Below, one piece after another: positions 31,701-39,520 of a stretch of 64,000 nucleotides of DNA. The stretch's first letter is position 1, and every line of letters begins with the position of its first letter. Source of the stretch: Bradyrhizobium centrolobii (GTDB taxonomy: Bacteria > Pseudomonadota > Alphaproteobacteria > Rhizobiales > Xanthobacteraceae); assembly GCF_001641635.1 (NCBI RefSeq), contig NZ_LUUB01000107.1, positions 66,041 to 130,040 of the forward strand, given 5' to 3'. Position numbers and translations under genes: made by a program. Below the pieces are notes generated by a model that worked only from the letters and a program-made list of their open reading frames with translations, searched no databases and was not told where the DNA came from.

Positions 31701-32741
31701 TTAAGCCGACCACGGCTCCGCTTCGGCCGCGCTCTTGGCCTTGCTGGACACCGGGCTCTCGCCGATCACATCGGCAAGCGCGCGCAGCGCTTCCTTGACA
31801 CCCTGGCCGGTCGCGCCGGAGAGCAGCAGCGGCGTCTTTTTGGCGGCGCGCTTCAGCCGGTCCTTCTGCTTCTTCAATTCGTCCGGCTCGACCGCGTCGA
31901 TCTTGTTCAGCGCGACGATCTCGATCTTGTCGGTGAGCTGCCCGCCATAGGCCTCCAGCTCCTTGCGCACGGTCTTGTAGGCCTTGCCGGCGTGCTCGCA
32001 GGTCGCATCGACGAGATGCAGCAGCACGCGGCAGCGCTCGATGTGGCCGAGGAAGCGATCGCCGAGACCCGCGCCTTCGTGCGCGCCTTCGATCAGACCT
32101 GGAATGTCCGCCAGCACGAATTCGCGGCCGTCAGCATTCACGACGCCGAGCTGCGGATGCAGCGTGGTGAAGGGATAGTCGGCGATCTTTGGCTTTGCCG
32201 CACTGACCTTGGAGAGGAAGGTCGACTTGCCGGCATTGGGGAGCCCAACCAGGCCGGCATCCGCGATCAGCTTCAGCCGCAGCCAGATCCAGCGTTCCTC
32301 GCCCGGCTGGCCGGGATTGGCGTTGCGCGGCGCCCGGTTGGTCGAGGATTTGAAATGCGCGTTGCCGAAGCCGCCATTGCCGCCTTCGGCGAGTACGAAC
32401 TTTTCGCCGACCTTTGTGAAGTCGTGGATCAGCGTCTCGCGGTCTTCGTCAAAGATCTGCGTGCCTACGGGCACCTTGAGCACGATCGCCTTGCCGTTGG
32501 CGCCGTGGCGGTCCGAGCCCATGCCGTTCTCGCCCTTCTGGGCCTTGAAGTGCTGCTGGTAGCGGTAATCGATCAGCGTGTTCAGCCCGTCGGCAACCTC
32601 AATGACGACATTGCCGCCGCGGCCGCCATTGCCGCCGGAAGGTCCGCCGAATTCGATGAACTTCTCGCGGCGGAACGCCACGCAGCCGTTCCCGCCGTCA
32701 CCGGAGCGGATATAGACCTTTGCTTCGTCGAGGAATTTCAT
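31701..32741 (-). CDS. obgE: GTPase ObgE/CgtA
   Basis: This is a ribosome-associated GTPase. The 346-residue protein starts at 32741 with MKFLDEAKVYIRSGDGGNG, the glycine-rich Obg fold. The GTPase domain has G1 GLPNAGKSTFLS, G3 DIPGLIEGAHEGAGLG and G4 NKIDAV. The frame stays open upstream but without family similarity. Usually next to proB; here separated from it by the TctC-sulfatase insert. Confidence 0.97.
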   Translation of the reverse strand: MKFLDEAKVYIRSGDGGNGCVAFRREKFIEFGGPSGGNGGRGGNVVIEVADGLNTLIDYRYQQHFKAQKGENGMGSDRHGANGKAIVLKVPVGTQIFDEDRETLIHDFTKVGEKFVLAEGGNGGFGNAHFKSSTNRAPRNANPGQPGEERWIWLRLKLIADAGLVGLPNAGKSTFLSKVSAAKPKIADYPFTTLHPQLGVVNADGREFVLADIPGLIEGAHEGAGLGDRFLGHIERCRVLLHLVDATCEHAGKAYKTVRKELEAYGGQLTDKIEIVALNKIDAVEPDELKKQKDRLKRAAKKTPLLLSGATGQGVKEALRALADVIGESPVSSKAKSAAEAEPWSA

Positions 32742-32862
32742 GGGCCATAGGTAGGCCAGCCGGGCACGCGCGGCAACCCGAACTTGCCCGTGAATCGGCG
32801 GAAATTCCGCGATTTTGGGCCCTTGCTTAACCCGGTGATCGCGCCGGCCGGCGGCTTCTACT

Positions 32863-32998
32863 CGTCGTCCCGGACAAGCGAAGCGCAGATCCGGGATCCA
32901 TAACCACAGGGCGTGGTTTGGCGAAGACTGGCAATTGCTATCTCGTGACACAAAACACAGGCCTGTGATTATGGGTCCTGGCTTTCGCCAGGACGACG
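32863..32998. repeat. MITE-like palindromic element, copy 3
   Basis: It begins CGTCGTCCCGGACAAGCG and ends CTTTCGCCAGGACGACG, with a diverged core containing TTTGGCGAAGACTGGCAA. Its right end touches the stop codon of the MaoC-like gene (32999). Confidence 0.75.
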
Positions 32999-33478
32999 TC
33001 AGAGGGGCCGGCGGCGGATCAGGAATTTCTGCGTGCCTTCCAGCACCAGCTGCTTGCGCTGGTTGAACACGGTGCTTGTCAGCGTCACCACGCCGGTCGA
33101 GCGTCCCGGCACGAGCTCGGTGACCTCGAGCGCGGGATAGATGGTGTCGTCGGCGAACACGGGCTTGAGGAACCGGCTCGACTGCTCGAGGAAGCCGACC
33201 AGGGACTCCTCGACCATGAACGGAAACAGGCCCGCGCCGGGCGCGGTGTGAATCAGCGTCTGAAAACCGTGCGCGAGCAGATGCGGCATGCCGCGGGCGC
33301 GGCAATATTCGACATCATAGTGCACCGGATGGGTGTCGCCGCTCGCGGTCTGGAACGCCGCGAACACCGCCGAGGTCTGCGTGCGGCTGGGCAGCACGAA
33401 GCGCTCGCCGACCACGAAATCCTCAAACCAGCGTTGCCGGGAGATCATGCGATGCTGGGTCGGATCGAACTCGGTCAT
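32999..33478 (-). CDS. MaoC-like hot-dog dehydratase
   Basis: This is a single hot-dog-fold protein of 159 residues, probably an enoyl-CoA-hydratase-like MaoC enzyme. The motif FQTASGDTHPVHYDVEYCRARG contains the catalytic Asp/His pair (GDTHPVH), and HLLAHGFQTL follows. The start at 33478 (MTEFDPTQHRMISRQRW) is chosen; the frame is open upstream through repeat sequence. Substrate is unknown. It is divergent from the EamA permease. Confidence 0.85.
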   Translation of the reverse strand: MTEFDPTQHRMISRQRWFEDFVVGERFVLPSRTQTSAVFAAFQTASGDTHPVHYDVEYCRARGMPHLLAHGFQTLIHTAPGAGLFPFMVEESLVGFLEQSSRFLKPVFADDTIYPALEVTELVPGRSTGVVTLTSTVFNQRKQLVLEGTQKFLIRRRPL

Positions 33479-33637
33479 GTCTTTGGCTCTTTCGTCGGTG
33501 AACCACCTATCGCTACCGCGATGCGAAGGGTGCGACAATCCGTTCAATTCGCCCGACGCGGGCTTGTCCCGCGCGTCTGCGCCATTAAAACAACCGCAAG
33601 CGAGTCTACTCGCCGGTTCATGATGCTCCCTCCGCCC

Positions 33638-33755
33638 GTCATTGCGAGGAGTTCTTGCGACGAAGCAATCCAGTTTGTTTCCGCAGAGACAGACTGGAGC
33701 GCTTCGCTTCCGCCTTCGCTCTTTGAGCTTCGGCGGACAAGTCGCTCGCAATGAC
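33638..33755. repeat. Palindromic repeat with GTCATTGCGAGGAG ends
   Basis: GTCATTGCGAGGAG and CTCGCAATGAC form the ends, with inner arms GACGAAGCAATCCAG and CTGGAGCGCTTCG. It ends 21 bases before the EamA start, so it probably overlaps that gene's promoter or 5' leader. Confidence 0.7.
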
Positions 33756-33776
33756 GGATTTCTACGAACGACAGCA

Positions 33777-34691
33777 ATGCCCATCTTCAAGAATCTCTCC
33801 GCCTATGACGACCGCTCCGCGCGCCTCGCCGGCGTCGCGCTGATGGTGCTGTCGATCTTCATGTTCTCGTTCGGCGATGCCATGGGCAAGTTTTTGGTCG
33901 GGACCTATTCGGTAGGGCAGCTTCTGTTCCTGCGCGCCTGCGCGGCGCTGCTGCTGCTCTCGCCCCTGGTCTGGCGGCAGCGTCGTGCTTTCCTGAACTT
34001 GGAGCGGCCGTGGCTGCAGCTCATTCGCGTCACGCTGTCGACGCTCGAGGTTGCGGCCTTCTTCCTCGCGACCGTCTATCTGCCGCTTGCCGACGTCATC
34101 ACCTATTATCTCGCCGGTCCCATCTTCGTCACCGCGATGTCGGCGATCTTCTTAGGGGAGCGGGTGGGCTGGCGGCGCTGGACCGCGATCCTGATCGGCT
34201 TCTGCGGCGTCTTGATCGCGCTGCGCCCCTCGGCACAGACCGTCAGTCTGCCGGCCCTAATCGCGCTCGGCGGCAGCCTGTCATTTGCGACGCTGATGCT
34301 GATCACGCGTAGCCTGCGCAAGACGCCCGATATCGTGATGGCATCCTCGCAATTCGTCGGCACCTTCCTGTTAGGTGCGGCGCTGTCGGCATTTCACTGG
34401 GTGCCGCCGACCAAGGGCAGCCTCGTGATCTTCGCGCTGGCAGGCTGCGTCTCGGTGACGGCGCTGTTCTGCGTCAACCGTTCGCTCAAGCTCGCGCCGG
34501 CCAGCGTCGTGGTGCCCTACCAATATTCGATGATCGTCTGGGCCGTGATCTTCGGCTTCGTCGTGTTCGGCGACGTGCCGTCGATCGCCACCATCGTCGG
34601 CGCCGCCATCATCATCGGCGCGGGCTTCTATATATACTTGCGCGAACGCGATCTCGGACGGCAGGACGGGCAGGTGAATCCGCCAGCTTAA
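33777..34691 (+). CDS. EamA/DMT-superfamily permease
   Basis: This is a 304-residue inner membrane transporter of the drug/metabolite family with about ten hydrophobic segments in two EamA halves. Typical motifs are FMFSFGDAMGKFLVG, ADVITYYLAGPIFVTAMSAIFLGERVGW and VPYQYSMIVWAVIFGFVVFGDVP. The start at 33777 follows ACGACAGCA and lies just after a repeat; longer in-frame options run into the repeat. Substrate cannot be told. Confidence 0.9.
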   Translation: MPIFKNLSAYDDRSARLAGVALMVLSIFMFSFGDAMGKFLVGTYSVGQLLFLRACAALLLLSPLVWRQRRAFLNLERPWLQLIRVTLSTLEVAAFFLATVYLPLADVITYYLAGPIFVTAMSAIFLGERVGWRRWTAILIGFCGVLIALRPSAQTVSLPALIALGGSLSFATLMLITRSLRKTPDIVMASSQFVGTFLLGAALSAFHWVPPTKGSLVIFALAGCVSVTALFCVNRSLKLAPASVVVPYQYSMIVWAVIFGFVVFGDVPSIATIVGAAIIIGAGFYIYLRERDLGRQDGQVNPPA

Positions 34692-34711
34692 ACGCAGCCG
34701 AAAAATTCAAT

Positions 34712-34874
34712 CGTCGTCCCGGACAAGCGCAGCGAAGCGGAGCGCAGATCCGGGACCCATACCCCCAGGGAGGAGTTTTGCGAAGACTCGGAGTGGGAGC
34801 CTCGCCCCACAACTTCTGCCTGGGGTTATGGGTCCCGGCCCCCCGTGCGCAATTGCGCACTAGGCCGGGACGAC
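34712..34874. repeat. MITE-like palindromic element, copy 4
   Basis: It begins CGTCGTCCCGGACAAGCG and ends GGCCGGGACGAC. The right arm carries the same 16-nt palindrome GTGCGCAATTGCGCAC (34845-34860) as copy 1, followed by TAGGCCGGGACGAC in both. Confidence 0.8.
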
Positions 34875-34900
34875 ATTTGTATTTGAGGCCGCGCTTCCGC

Positions 34901-35494
34901 CTACCTCACCTTTCGCGCGCTGCTCCAGCTCTTCAGCGACGACCACACACCGCGCGTCAGGCGGAAGCAGTCGACGGGCGTGGAGGAGCCCAGCGCCAGG
35001 AAGCGGTGCAGCTCGACGCCGCTCCACTGGAAGCCGCACTTCTCCAGCACGTTGCGGGAGGCCGGGTTGGTGACGCGTGCGCCGGCATAGAGGTGGTCCT
35101 CGTCGAACTCCTCGAAGAAGAAGTCGATCGCACCGCGCGCCGCTTCAGTGGCGAAGCCCCGGCCCCAGTGCTCGACGCCGAGCCAGTAGCCGAGCTCGGC
35201 ATTGTCGGGAGTCGAGCAGTCGATGCCGACCATGCCGATCGGCGTGGTGTCGTGCTCGATCAGGAACACGGTCTCGCTGCCGAGCGCGGCGGTGGCGCGG
35301 ACGAATTCGACGGCGTCGTCGGGCGAATAGGGATGTGGCAGGCGGCGGGTGTTCTCCGCGACGCGGCGGTCGTTGGCGAGCTGGGCGATGGTTCTGACGT
35401 CGGCGAGCGTCGGCCGACGCAATGTCAGTCGCTCGGTGGCGACGACGTTCGGTCTCGCTTCGCGCAAGGTCGCACTCGAAAAATCCTGCAACAT
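34901..35494 (-). CDS. GNAT-family N-acetyltransferase (RimJ/RimL-like)
   Basis: The 197-residue protein has the GNAT layout of ribosomal-protein-type acetyltransferases: ATERLTLRRPTLADV, then NAELGYWLGVEHWGRGFATEAARGAIDFFF (acetyl-CoA binding) and NPASRNVLEKCGFQWSG. The start at 35494 has GGAG six bases upstream; a second Met 24 bases earlier is less likely. It lies downstream of rpmA, beyond a terminator. Confidence 0.88.
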   Translation of the reverse strand: MLQDFSSATLREARPNVVATERLTLRRPTLADVRTIAQLANDRRVAENTRRLPHPYSPDDAVEFVRATAALGSETVFLIEHDTTPIGMVGIDCSTPDNAELGYWLGVEHWGRGFATEAARGAIDFFFEEFDEDHLYAGARVTNPASRNVLEKCGFQWSGVELHRFLALGSSTPVDCFRLTRGVWSSLKSWSSARKVR

Positions 35495-35528
35495 CTTCAG
35501 CTCCGTCAAAGTCACCAATCAAAAGATT

Positions 35529-35557
35529 AAGGGGAGGCCGGTTTCCCGCCTCCCCTT
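35529..35557 (-). terminator. Terminator after rpmA
   Basis: A perfect 10-bp stem AAGGGGAGGC/GCCTCCCCTT is followed on the minus strand by AATCTTTT. It separates rplU-rpmA from the acetyltransferase gene. Confidence 0.8.
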
Positions 35558-35621
35558 GGAGCCTTCTCGTGGACTCCGCCGGTTTGGTCAGGACCCGGCG
35601 GACTCCAAATTGATCCACCGT

Positions 35622-35891
35622 CTATTCAGCCGCCTCTGCGATCGGAAGCACCGATACAAAAGTGCGGCCGTTCGCTTTAGCCTGGAACGCAACACGACCC
35701 TCAACTTTGGCGAACAAAGTGTGGTCCGTGCCCATGCCGACATTAAGGCCGGGATGCCAGGTCGTGCCGCGCTGACGCGCAATGATGTTGCCTGGAATCA
35801 CATGCTCCCCGCCGAACACCTTGATGCCAAGGCGCTTGCCCTTTGAATCGCGTCCGTTACGCGATGAACCGCCTGCTTTTTTGTGAGCCAT
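35622..35891 (-). CDS. rpmA: 50S ribosomal protein L27
   Basis: The 89-residue protein starts MAHKKAGGSSRNGRDSKGKR and has GIKVFGGEHVIPGNIIARQRGT, diagnostic for L27, which sits near the peptidyl transferase centre. It is downstream of rplU (97-base gap) as in most bacteria. Confidence 0.98.
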   Translation of the reverse strand: MAHKKAGGSSRNGRDSKGKRLGIKVFGGEHVIPGNIIARQRGTTWHPGLNVGMGTDHTLFAKVEGRVAFQAKANGRTFVSVLPIAEAAE

Positions 35892-35988
35892 GGCTCGTCT
35901 CCGAAATCCTACGTATCTCTAGATCAATTCCTTGACGGAATCATTTCACAATTTCTCACGCATCAATTCGTGAATTGGCGTGATCAAC

Positions 35989-36363
35989 TTATGCGGCGGC
36001 GTCCTTCGCGACCTTTTCCTTCTTCGGGCGCGGCCCCTTGGTGGGCTTGGCGTTGTCCGTCAGGATCTCGGAGACCCGCAGCACCGTGATCTCGTCACGG
36101 TAACCGCGCTTCCGGCGCGAGTTCTTGCGGCGGCGCTTCTTGAACGCGATGACCTTCGGTCCGCGCTTGTGCTGGAGCACCTCGACCGCAACGGATGCAC
36201 CGGCAACCGTCGGGACGCCCAGGACCGGCGTGTCGCCGCCGACCACGAGAACTTCATTCAACTGCACGATCGTGCCGACTTCGCCGGCGATCTTGCCAAC
36301 TTCCAGGACATCATCCGGAACGACACGGTACTGCTTGCCGCCGGTTTTGATGACTGCGAACAT
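35989..36363 (-). CDS. rplU: 50S ribosomal protein L21
   Basis: The 124-residue protein starts MFAVIKTGGKQYRVVPDD and has KVIAFKKRRRKNSRRKRGYRD, typical of L21. It has a short Lys/Pro-rich C-terminal extension (AKPTKGPRPKKEKVAKDAAA). First gene of the rplU-rpmA operon with a recognisable promoter upstream. Confidence 0.98.
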   Translation of the reverse strand: MFAVIKTGGKQYRVVPDDVLEVGKIAGEVGTIVQLNEVLVVGGDTPVLGVPTVAGASVAVEVLQHKRGPKVIAFKKRRRKNSRRKRGYRDEITVLRVSEILTDNAKPTKGPRPKKEKVAKDAAA

Positions 36364-36526
36364 CGTTTTCTTCCTTCGTGTTCAATCCCGGCCTCGAGAC
36401 GCGGAGGCGTCCGGGTCGGCTTTTTGTCAGTCGCTATGGGTTTACGATTTTTGCGTGGCTGGGTTATCCCATTGAAAAACCACGCAAAAGCAAGCGGCGC
36501 GAGAACTCCCGCGCCGGATGGCGGGA

Positions 36527-36554
36527 CTTATAGCCGCTCAAGGCCCTGAGTCAA
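36527..36554 (-). promoter_or_regulatory. Sigma70-type promoter for rplU-rpmA
   Basis: On the minus strand TTGACT (36554-36549) and TATAAG (36532-36527) are 16 bases apart, about 165 bases upstream of the rplU start. The boxes are close to consensus in an otherwise GC-rich stretch. Confidence 0.6.
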
Positions 36555-36700
36555 GGAAAACCCGGGCGAAAACGGCCAGAATCTGAAGGATTTGGCCGAA
36601 TCTCGCGGCTCCAGACCGGCTTACGGAAATTGGCCGCAGCTGCAACCAACAGGTTCCCCCGCCGTTGTCACCCGGCATTTTCAAGCGGGCAAGGGCTCCC

Positions 36701-37843
36701 ATGGCAACAGACGAGCTGGTGAAGACGACGGGCATCGCCAACCACGGCGCAGGCCGCCTGCCGTCGGTGGATGTCGACAGCTTCAACATCGAGATGAAGG
36801 ACGAGGAGGGCTTTCTCGGCGACCGCGCCAGCAAGGGGGCGTTCCGCGAGATCCTCGACCACTGGCGCAAGCCGCTGCGCAAGACCGGGGAGGACCCGTT
36901 CGGCAAGGAGCCGTCGGAGAACATCAGTAAGAAGACGCTGGATGCGATGCTGGTCGGGGACGACACCGAGGCGTCCGCGGTGGTGCACAGCACGATCGAG
37001 GACTTTGCCCAGGAGCTCGCCTATGTCACGCGCCGCTTCCTCAAGTCGAAGGCCTGGGCCAGGACCGAGCGGATCGTGGTCGGCGGCGGCTTTCGCGATT
37101 CCCGCCTCGGGGAGCTCGCGATCGCGCGCGCTGAGATCATCCTGAAATCCGAGGGCTTCAAGATCGACATGCGCCCGATCCGCCATCATCCGGACGAGGC
37201 CGGCCTGCTCGGCGCGCTGCATCTGGCGCCATCCTGGATTTTCGAGGGTTACGACGGCATTCTCGCCGTCGATATCGGCGGGACCAACATCCGCTGCGGC
37301 GTGGTGGAAACCTCCTGGAAGAAGGCGAAGGACCTCGCCAAAGCCTCGGTCTGGAAGTCCGAACTGTGGCGCCATGCCGATGACGAGCCCAAGCGTGAAG
37401 GTGCGGTGAAGCGGCTCACCAAGATGCTGAAGGGACTGATCGCGGACGCCGAGAGCGACGGCCTCAAGCTCGCGCCCTTCATCGGCATTGCCTGTCCCGG
37501 CGTGATCGACGAGGACGGTTCGATCGAGAAGGGCGCGCAGAACCTGCCGGGCAATTGGGAGAGCAGCAAATTCAACCTGCCGGCGAGCCTGATCGAAGCC
37601 ATCCCGCAGATCGGCGAGCACGACACCGCGATCCTCATGCACAATGACGGCGTGGTTCAGGGCCTTTCGGAGGTGCCGTTCATGCAGGACGTCGAGCGCT
37701 GGGGCGTGCTCACCATCGGCACCGGGCTTGGCAACGCGCGCTTCACCAATCGCCGCAAGGACGGCGGCAACGGAAAAGACCGTGACTCTACGGAGAACGG
37801 CAAGAAAAAGGGCAAGGAAAGCAACAAGAACGGCAAGGAGTAA
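36701..37843 (+). CDS. ROK-family kinase-like protein with apparently permuted lobes
   Basis: The 380-residue protein carries ROK/hexokinase-fold motifs in an unusual order. The N-terminal half has what is normally the C-terminal lobe: TERIVVGGGFRDS (about 122-134) and DEAGLLGALHLAP (about 165-177). The C-terminal half starts with the normal N-terminal lobe: ILAVDIGGTNIRCGVVE (phosphate-1, about 187-203), then IACPGVIDEDG and MHNDGVV (catalytic Asp near 316). VLTIGTGLGNARF (phosphate-2, about 335-347) is followed by a Lys/Asn-rich tail. The usual ExGH and Cys-rich zinc motifs are not seen. ATG 36701 follows AAGGGCTCCC. Sugar kinase activity is plausible but unproven. Confidence 0.85.
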   Translation: MATDELVKTTGIANHGAGRLPSVDVDSFNIEMKDEEGFLGDRASKGAFREILDHWRKPLRKTGEDPFGKEPSENISKKTLDAMLVGDDTEASAVVHSTIEDFAQELAYVTRRFLKSKAWARTERIVVGGGFRDSRLGELAIARAEIILKSEGFKIDMRPIRHHPDEAGLLGALHLAPSWIFEGYDGILAVDIGGTNIRCGVVETSWKKAKDLAKASVWKSELWRHADDEPKREGAVKRLTKMLKGLIADAESDGLKLAPFIGIACPGVIDEDGSIEKGAQNLPGNWESSKFNLPASLIEAIPQIGEHDTAILMHNDGVVQGLSEVPFMQDVERWGVLTIGTGLGNARFTNRRKDGGNGKDRDSTENGKKKGKESNKNGKE

Positions 37844-37967
37844 CCTTGACTGGTTAGGTTAAGAGCCGGTTTGCGTTGCGGGACACCAGCCACACGCTAC
37901 GGTCGAATCGTCGCTTCACCTGGCTGGCGAAGCCGCCCTTCCCGGCCAGCATTTCGATGAGCGGCAC

Positions 37968-38001
37968 GGGACCGCCAGTGTTTACCGCGTCTGGCGGTCC
38001 C
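37968..38001 (-). terminator. Hairpin downstream of the alpha/beta hydrolase
   Basis: A perfect 10-bp stem GGGACCGCCA/TGGCGGTCCC has a 14-base loop, 14 bases beyond the hydrolase stop. No U-run follows, so termination is possible but not certain. Confidence 0.5.
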
Positions 38002-38014
38002 ACCCGTTTCGGGA

Positions 38015-38878
38015 TCAACTCCAGCCGATGCGCTGAAAGAACGCCGCGATCTCACTTGCGGCGCGATCCGGATCCTCGCGATGCGGGAAGTGTCCGACGT
38101 CCGGAAACATCGCAAGGTCGAGATTGCCAAAAGTCTCGCCCAGCCGATCGGTCCAGGCATAGGGAAACAGCGGATCGTGCTCGGCCCAGCGGATGCAGGT
38201 CGGCACCGTAATCGGCGGGAGTTGTGGTACCTCGCCCTTCATCATCGCGACACGCGCGGCATGCGCGGCGCGATAATGCGCAAAGCCGCCGGCGAGATTG
38301 CCGTCCTTGAAGAAATTGTCGGCGAAATCGTCGAGGACGTCATCGAAGGCGTTCTTGCGGTGGGCCCAACCTTTTAGGAAGTGGCTGATGTACAGACGGC
38401 AGCTTTCGCGGCTCGCGCCGACGAGTTGGGGTGCCATCTCCATCTGGTGGAAGGATTGGTACCAGATGTGGTTGAGCCGGTCGGGCGCCGCCATGCGCGG
38501 CCCGATGCCTGGATAGACGAAATCGAAGAGGAACAGCCCGGCGAGCCGTTCCGGCGCCTGCCTCCCCAAGGGCTGCATCACGGCGCCCCCGACGTCATGG
38601 CCGACGACGCCGAATCGGGTGATGCCGAGCCCGTCCATCAGCGCCAGCATGTCGGCCGCATGGCCGTCCGGACCGTACGGCCCATCCGGCTTGTCGCTGG
38701 CGCCAAAGCCGCGCAGATCGGGCGCGATCAGCATGAAACGGTCCGAAAGCCGCGTCATCACCGCCTCCCAGGTGAGCCAGAATTCCGGCCATCCATGCAG
38801 CAAAAGCAGCGGCTTGCCCCGGCCGGTGCGAACCAGGTGAAAATCGGCGCCGTTGGCGTTGATCGTGAGATGCTCCAT
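38015..38878 (-). CDS. Alpha/beta hydrolase, haloacetate dehalogenase / epoxide hydrolase type
   Basis: The 287-residue protein has LLLHGWPEFWLTWEAVM, the DLRGFGASDKP motif, the nucleophile Asp in VVGHDVGGAVM, and the C-terminal WAEHDPLFPY and DVGHFPHRED with the acid and His. A nucleophilic Asp (GHDVGG rather than GxSxG) points to the haloacetate dehalogenase/epoxide hydrolase branch. The start at 38878 (MEHLTINANGADFHLV) begins the conserved domain. Confidence 0.88.
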   Translation of the reverse strand: MEHLTINANGADFHLVRTGRGKPLLLLHGWPEFWLTWEAVMTRLSDRFMLIAPDLRGFGASDKPDGPYGPDGHAADMLALMDGLGITRFGVVGHDVGGAVMQPLGRQAPERLAGLFLFDFVYPGIGPRMAAPDRLNHIWYQSFHQMEMAPQLVGASRESCRLYISHFLKGWAHRKNAFDDVLDDFADNFFKDGNLAGGFAHYRAAHAARVAMMKGEVPQLPPITVPTCIRWAEHDPLFPYAWTDRLGETFGNLDLAMFPDVGHFPHREDPDRAASEIAAFFQRIGWS

Positions 38879-38941
38879 GGCAGTTCCCCGAACGATGAAG
38901 GAAAGGAGTGAAAGAGGCGGCAGATTTTCGCCTTTCGCGCC

Positions 38942-38970
38942 TTGTCTGGCCCGCCATCCTCGCCTATTAC
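38942..38970 (+). promoter_or_regulatory. Candidate promoter of tRNA-Ser
   Basis: TTGTCT (38942-38947) and TATTAC (38965-38970) are separated by 17 bases, ending about 42 bases before the tRNA. Spacing and position fit a sigma70 promoter. Confidence 0.45.
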
Positions 38971-39012
38971 ACGCCCCGACCACAGGGGTTCCTGCCCCTC
39001 ATCGGCGCCCAA

Positions 39013-39102
39013 GGAGAGGTGGCAGAGTGGTTGAATGCACCGCACTCGAAATGCGGCATAGGTGCAAGCCTATCGGGGGTTCGAATCCCTCCCTCTCCGC
39101 CA
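39013..39102 (+). tRNA. tRNA-Ser (anticodon CGA)
   Basis: The 90-base sequence folds as a class II tRNA. The acceptor GGAGAGG pairs with CCTCTCC, the anticodon arm is CCGCA-CTCGAAA-TGCGG with anticodon CGA, and there is a long variable arm. The T arm is GGGGG-TTCGAAT-CCCTC and CCA is encoded. It decodes UCG. Its last 14 bases recur at 49848-49861, suggesting use as an integration site. Confidence 0.97.
39089..39102 (+). repeat. Candidate att site, left copy (3' end of tRNA-Ser)
   Basis: CTCCCTCTCCGCCA at the tRNA 3' end is repeated exactly, in the same orientation, at 49848-49861. The two copies flank a 10.7-kb accessory segment containing a decayed recombinase next to the right copy. The repeat is short, and a 13-base partial match also occurs by chance near 46590, so this is a hypothesis. 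Confidence 0.45.
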
Positions 39103-39231
39103 GTTGCACGATCTTGTACGCCAATTTACTCTTTCGAGCGATTTCGCGCGATAGCATTCGCACAGCTCCCTGACGCTTGCGCGGGAGTCAGGCCGGACCA
39201 TTTCGAACATGGATTTGGGCGTCATCTCGAA

Positions 39232-39394
39232 CTAGTCTCTGCGACGCCCCGCGCGGTCGATCGGTCGCGCGAATGCGGTGTCGTAGACGCCATCGCTGAC
39301 GGATGCATTGTCGATATGGACGGCGCCGGCTTCGCCGAATGTCAGCCGGGCTTTGGTGTCCCGCCCATCCGCGTCCTTGAGTTGGATGATCCGT
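39232..39394 (-). pseudogene. Possible coding remnant between tRNA-Ser and the TIGR03032 gene
   Basis: A minus-strand frame of about 53 codons, with no start, begins just after a stop (39395-39397). It reads RIIQLKDADGRDTKARLTF, then GEAGAVHIDNASVSDGVYD, and ends RAGRRRD. Residue composition looks protein-like, unlike the other frames. I do not recognise the family. The remaining DNA from 39103 to 39520 shows no gene. Confidence 0.3.
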
Positions 39395-39520
39395 TACCTT
39401 GCACTCGAAGCAAGCGGGGCTTTCCGCCAGGCGCGGCACATTGATTAACCGGCTGGGCGCAGCCGCCAGTCCAGCGAGGGTGAACTCGTCGACTTCAGGA
39501 GCGACGTGTCGCCGGCCTAA

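Noticed and set aside
32742..33305. In-frame N-terminal extension of obgE of about 188 codons
   Set aside because: It runs through a palindromic repeat and has no similarity to Obg proteins. The conserved MKFLDEAKVYIRSGDGGNG start at 32741 is clear.
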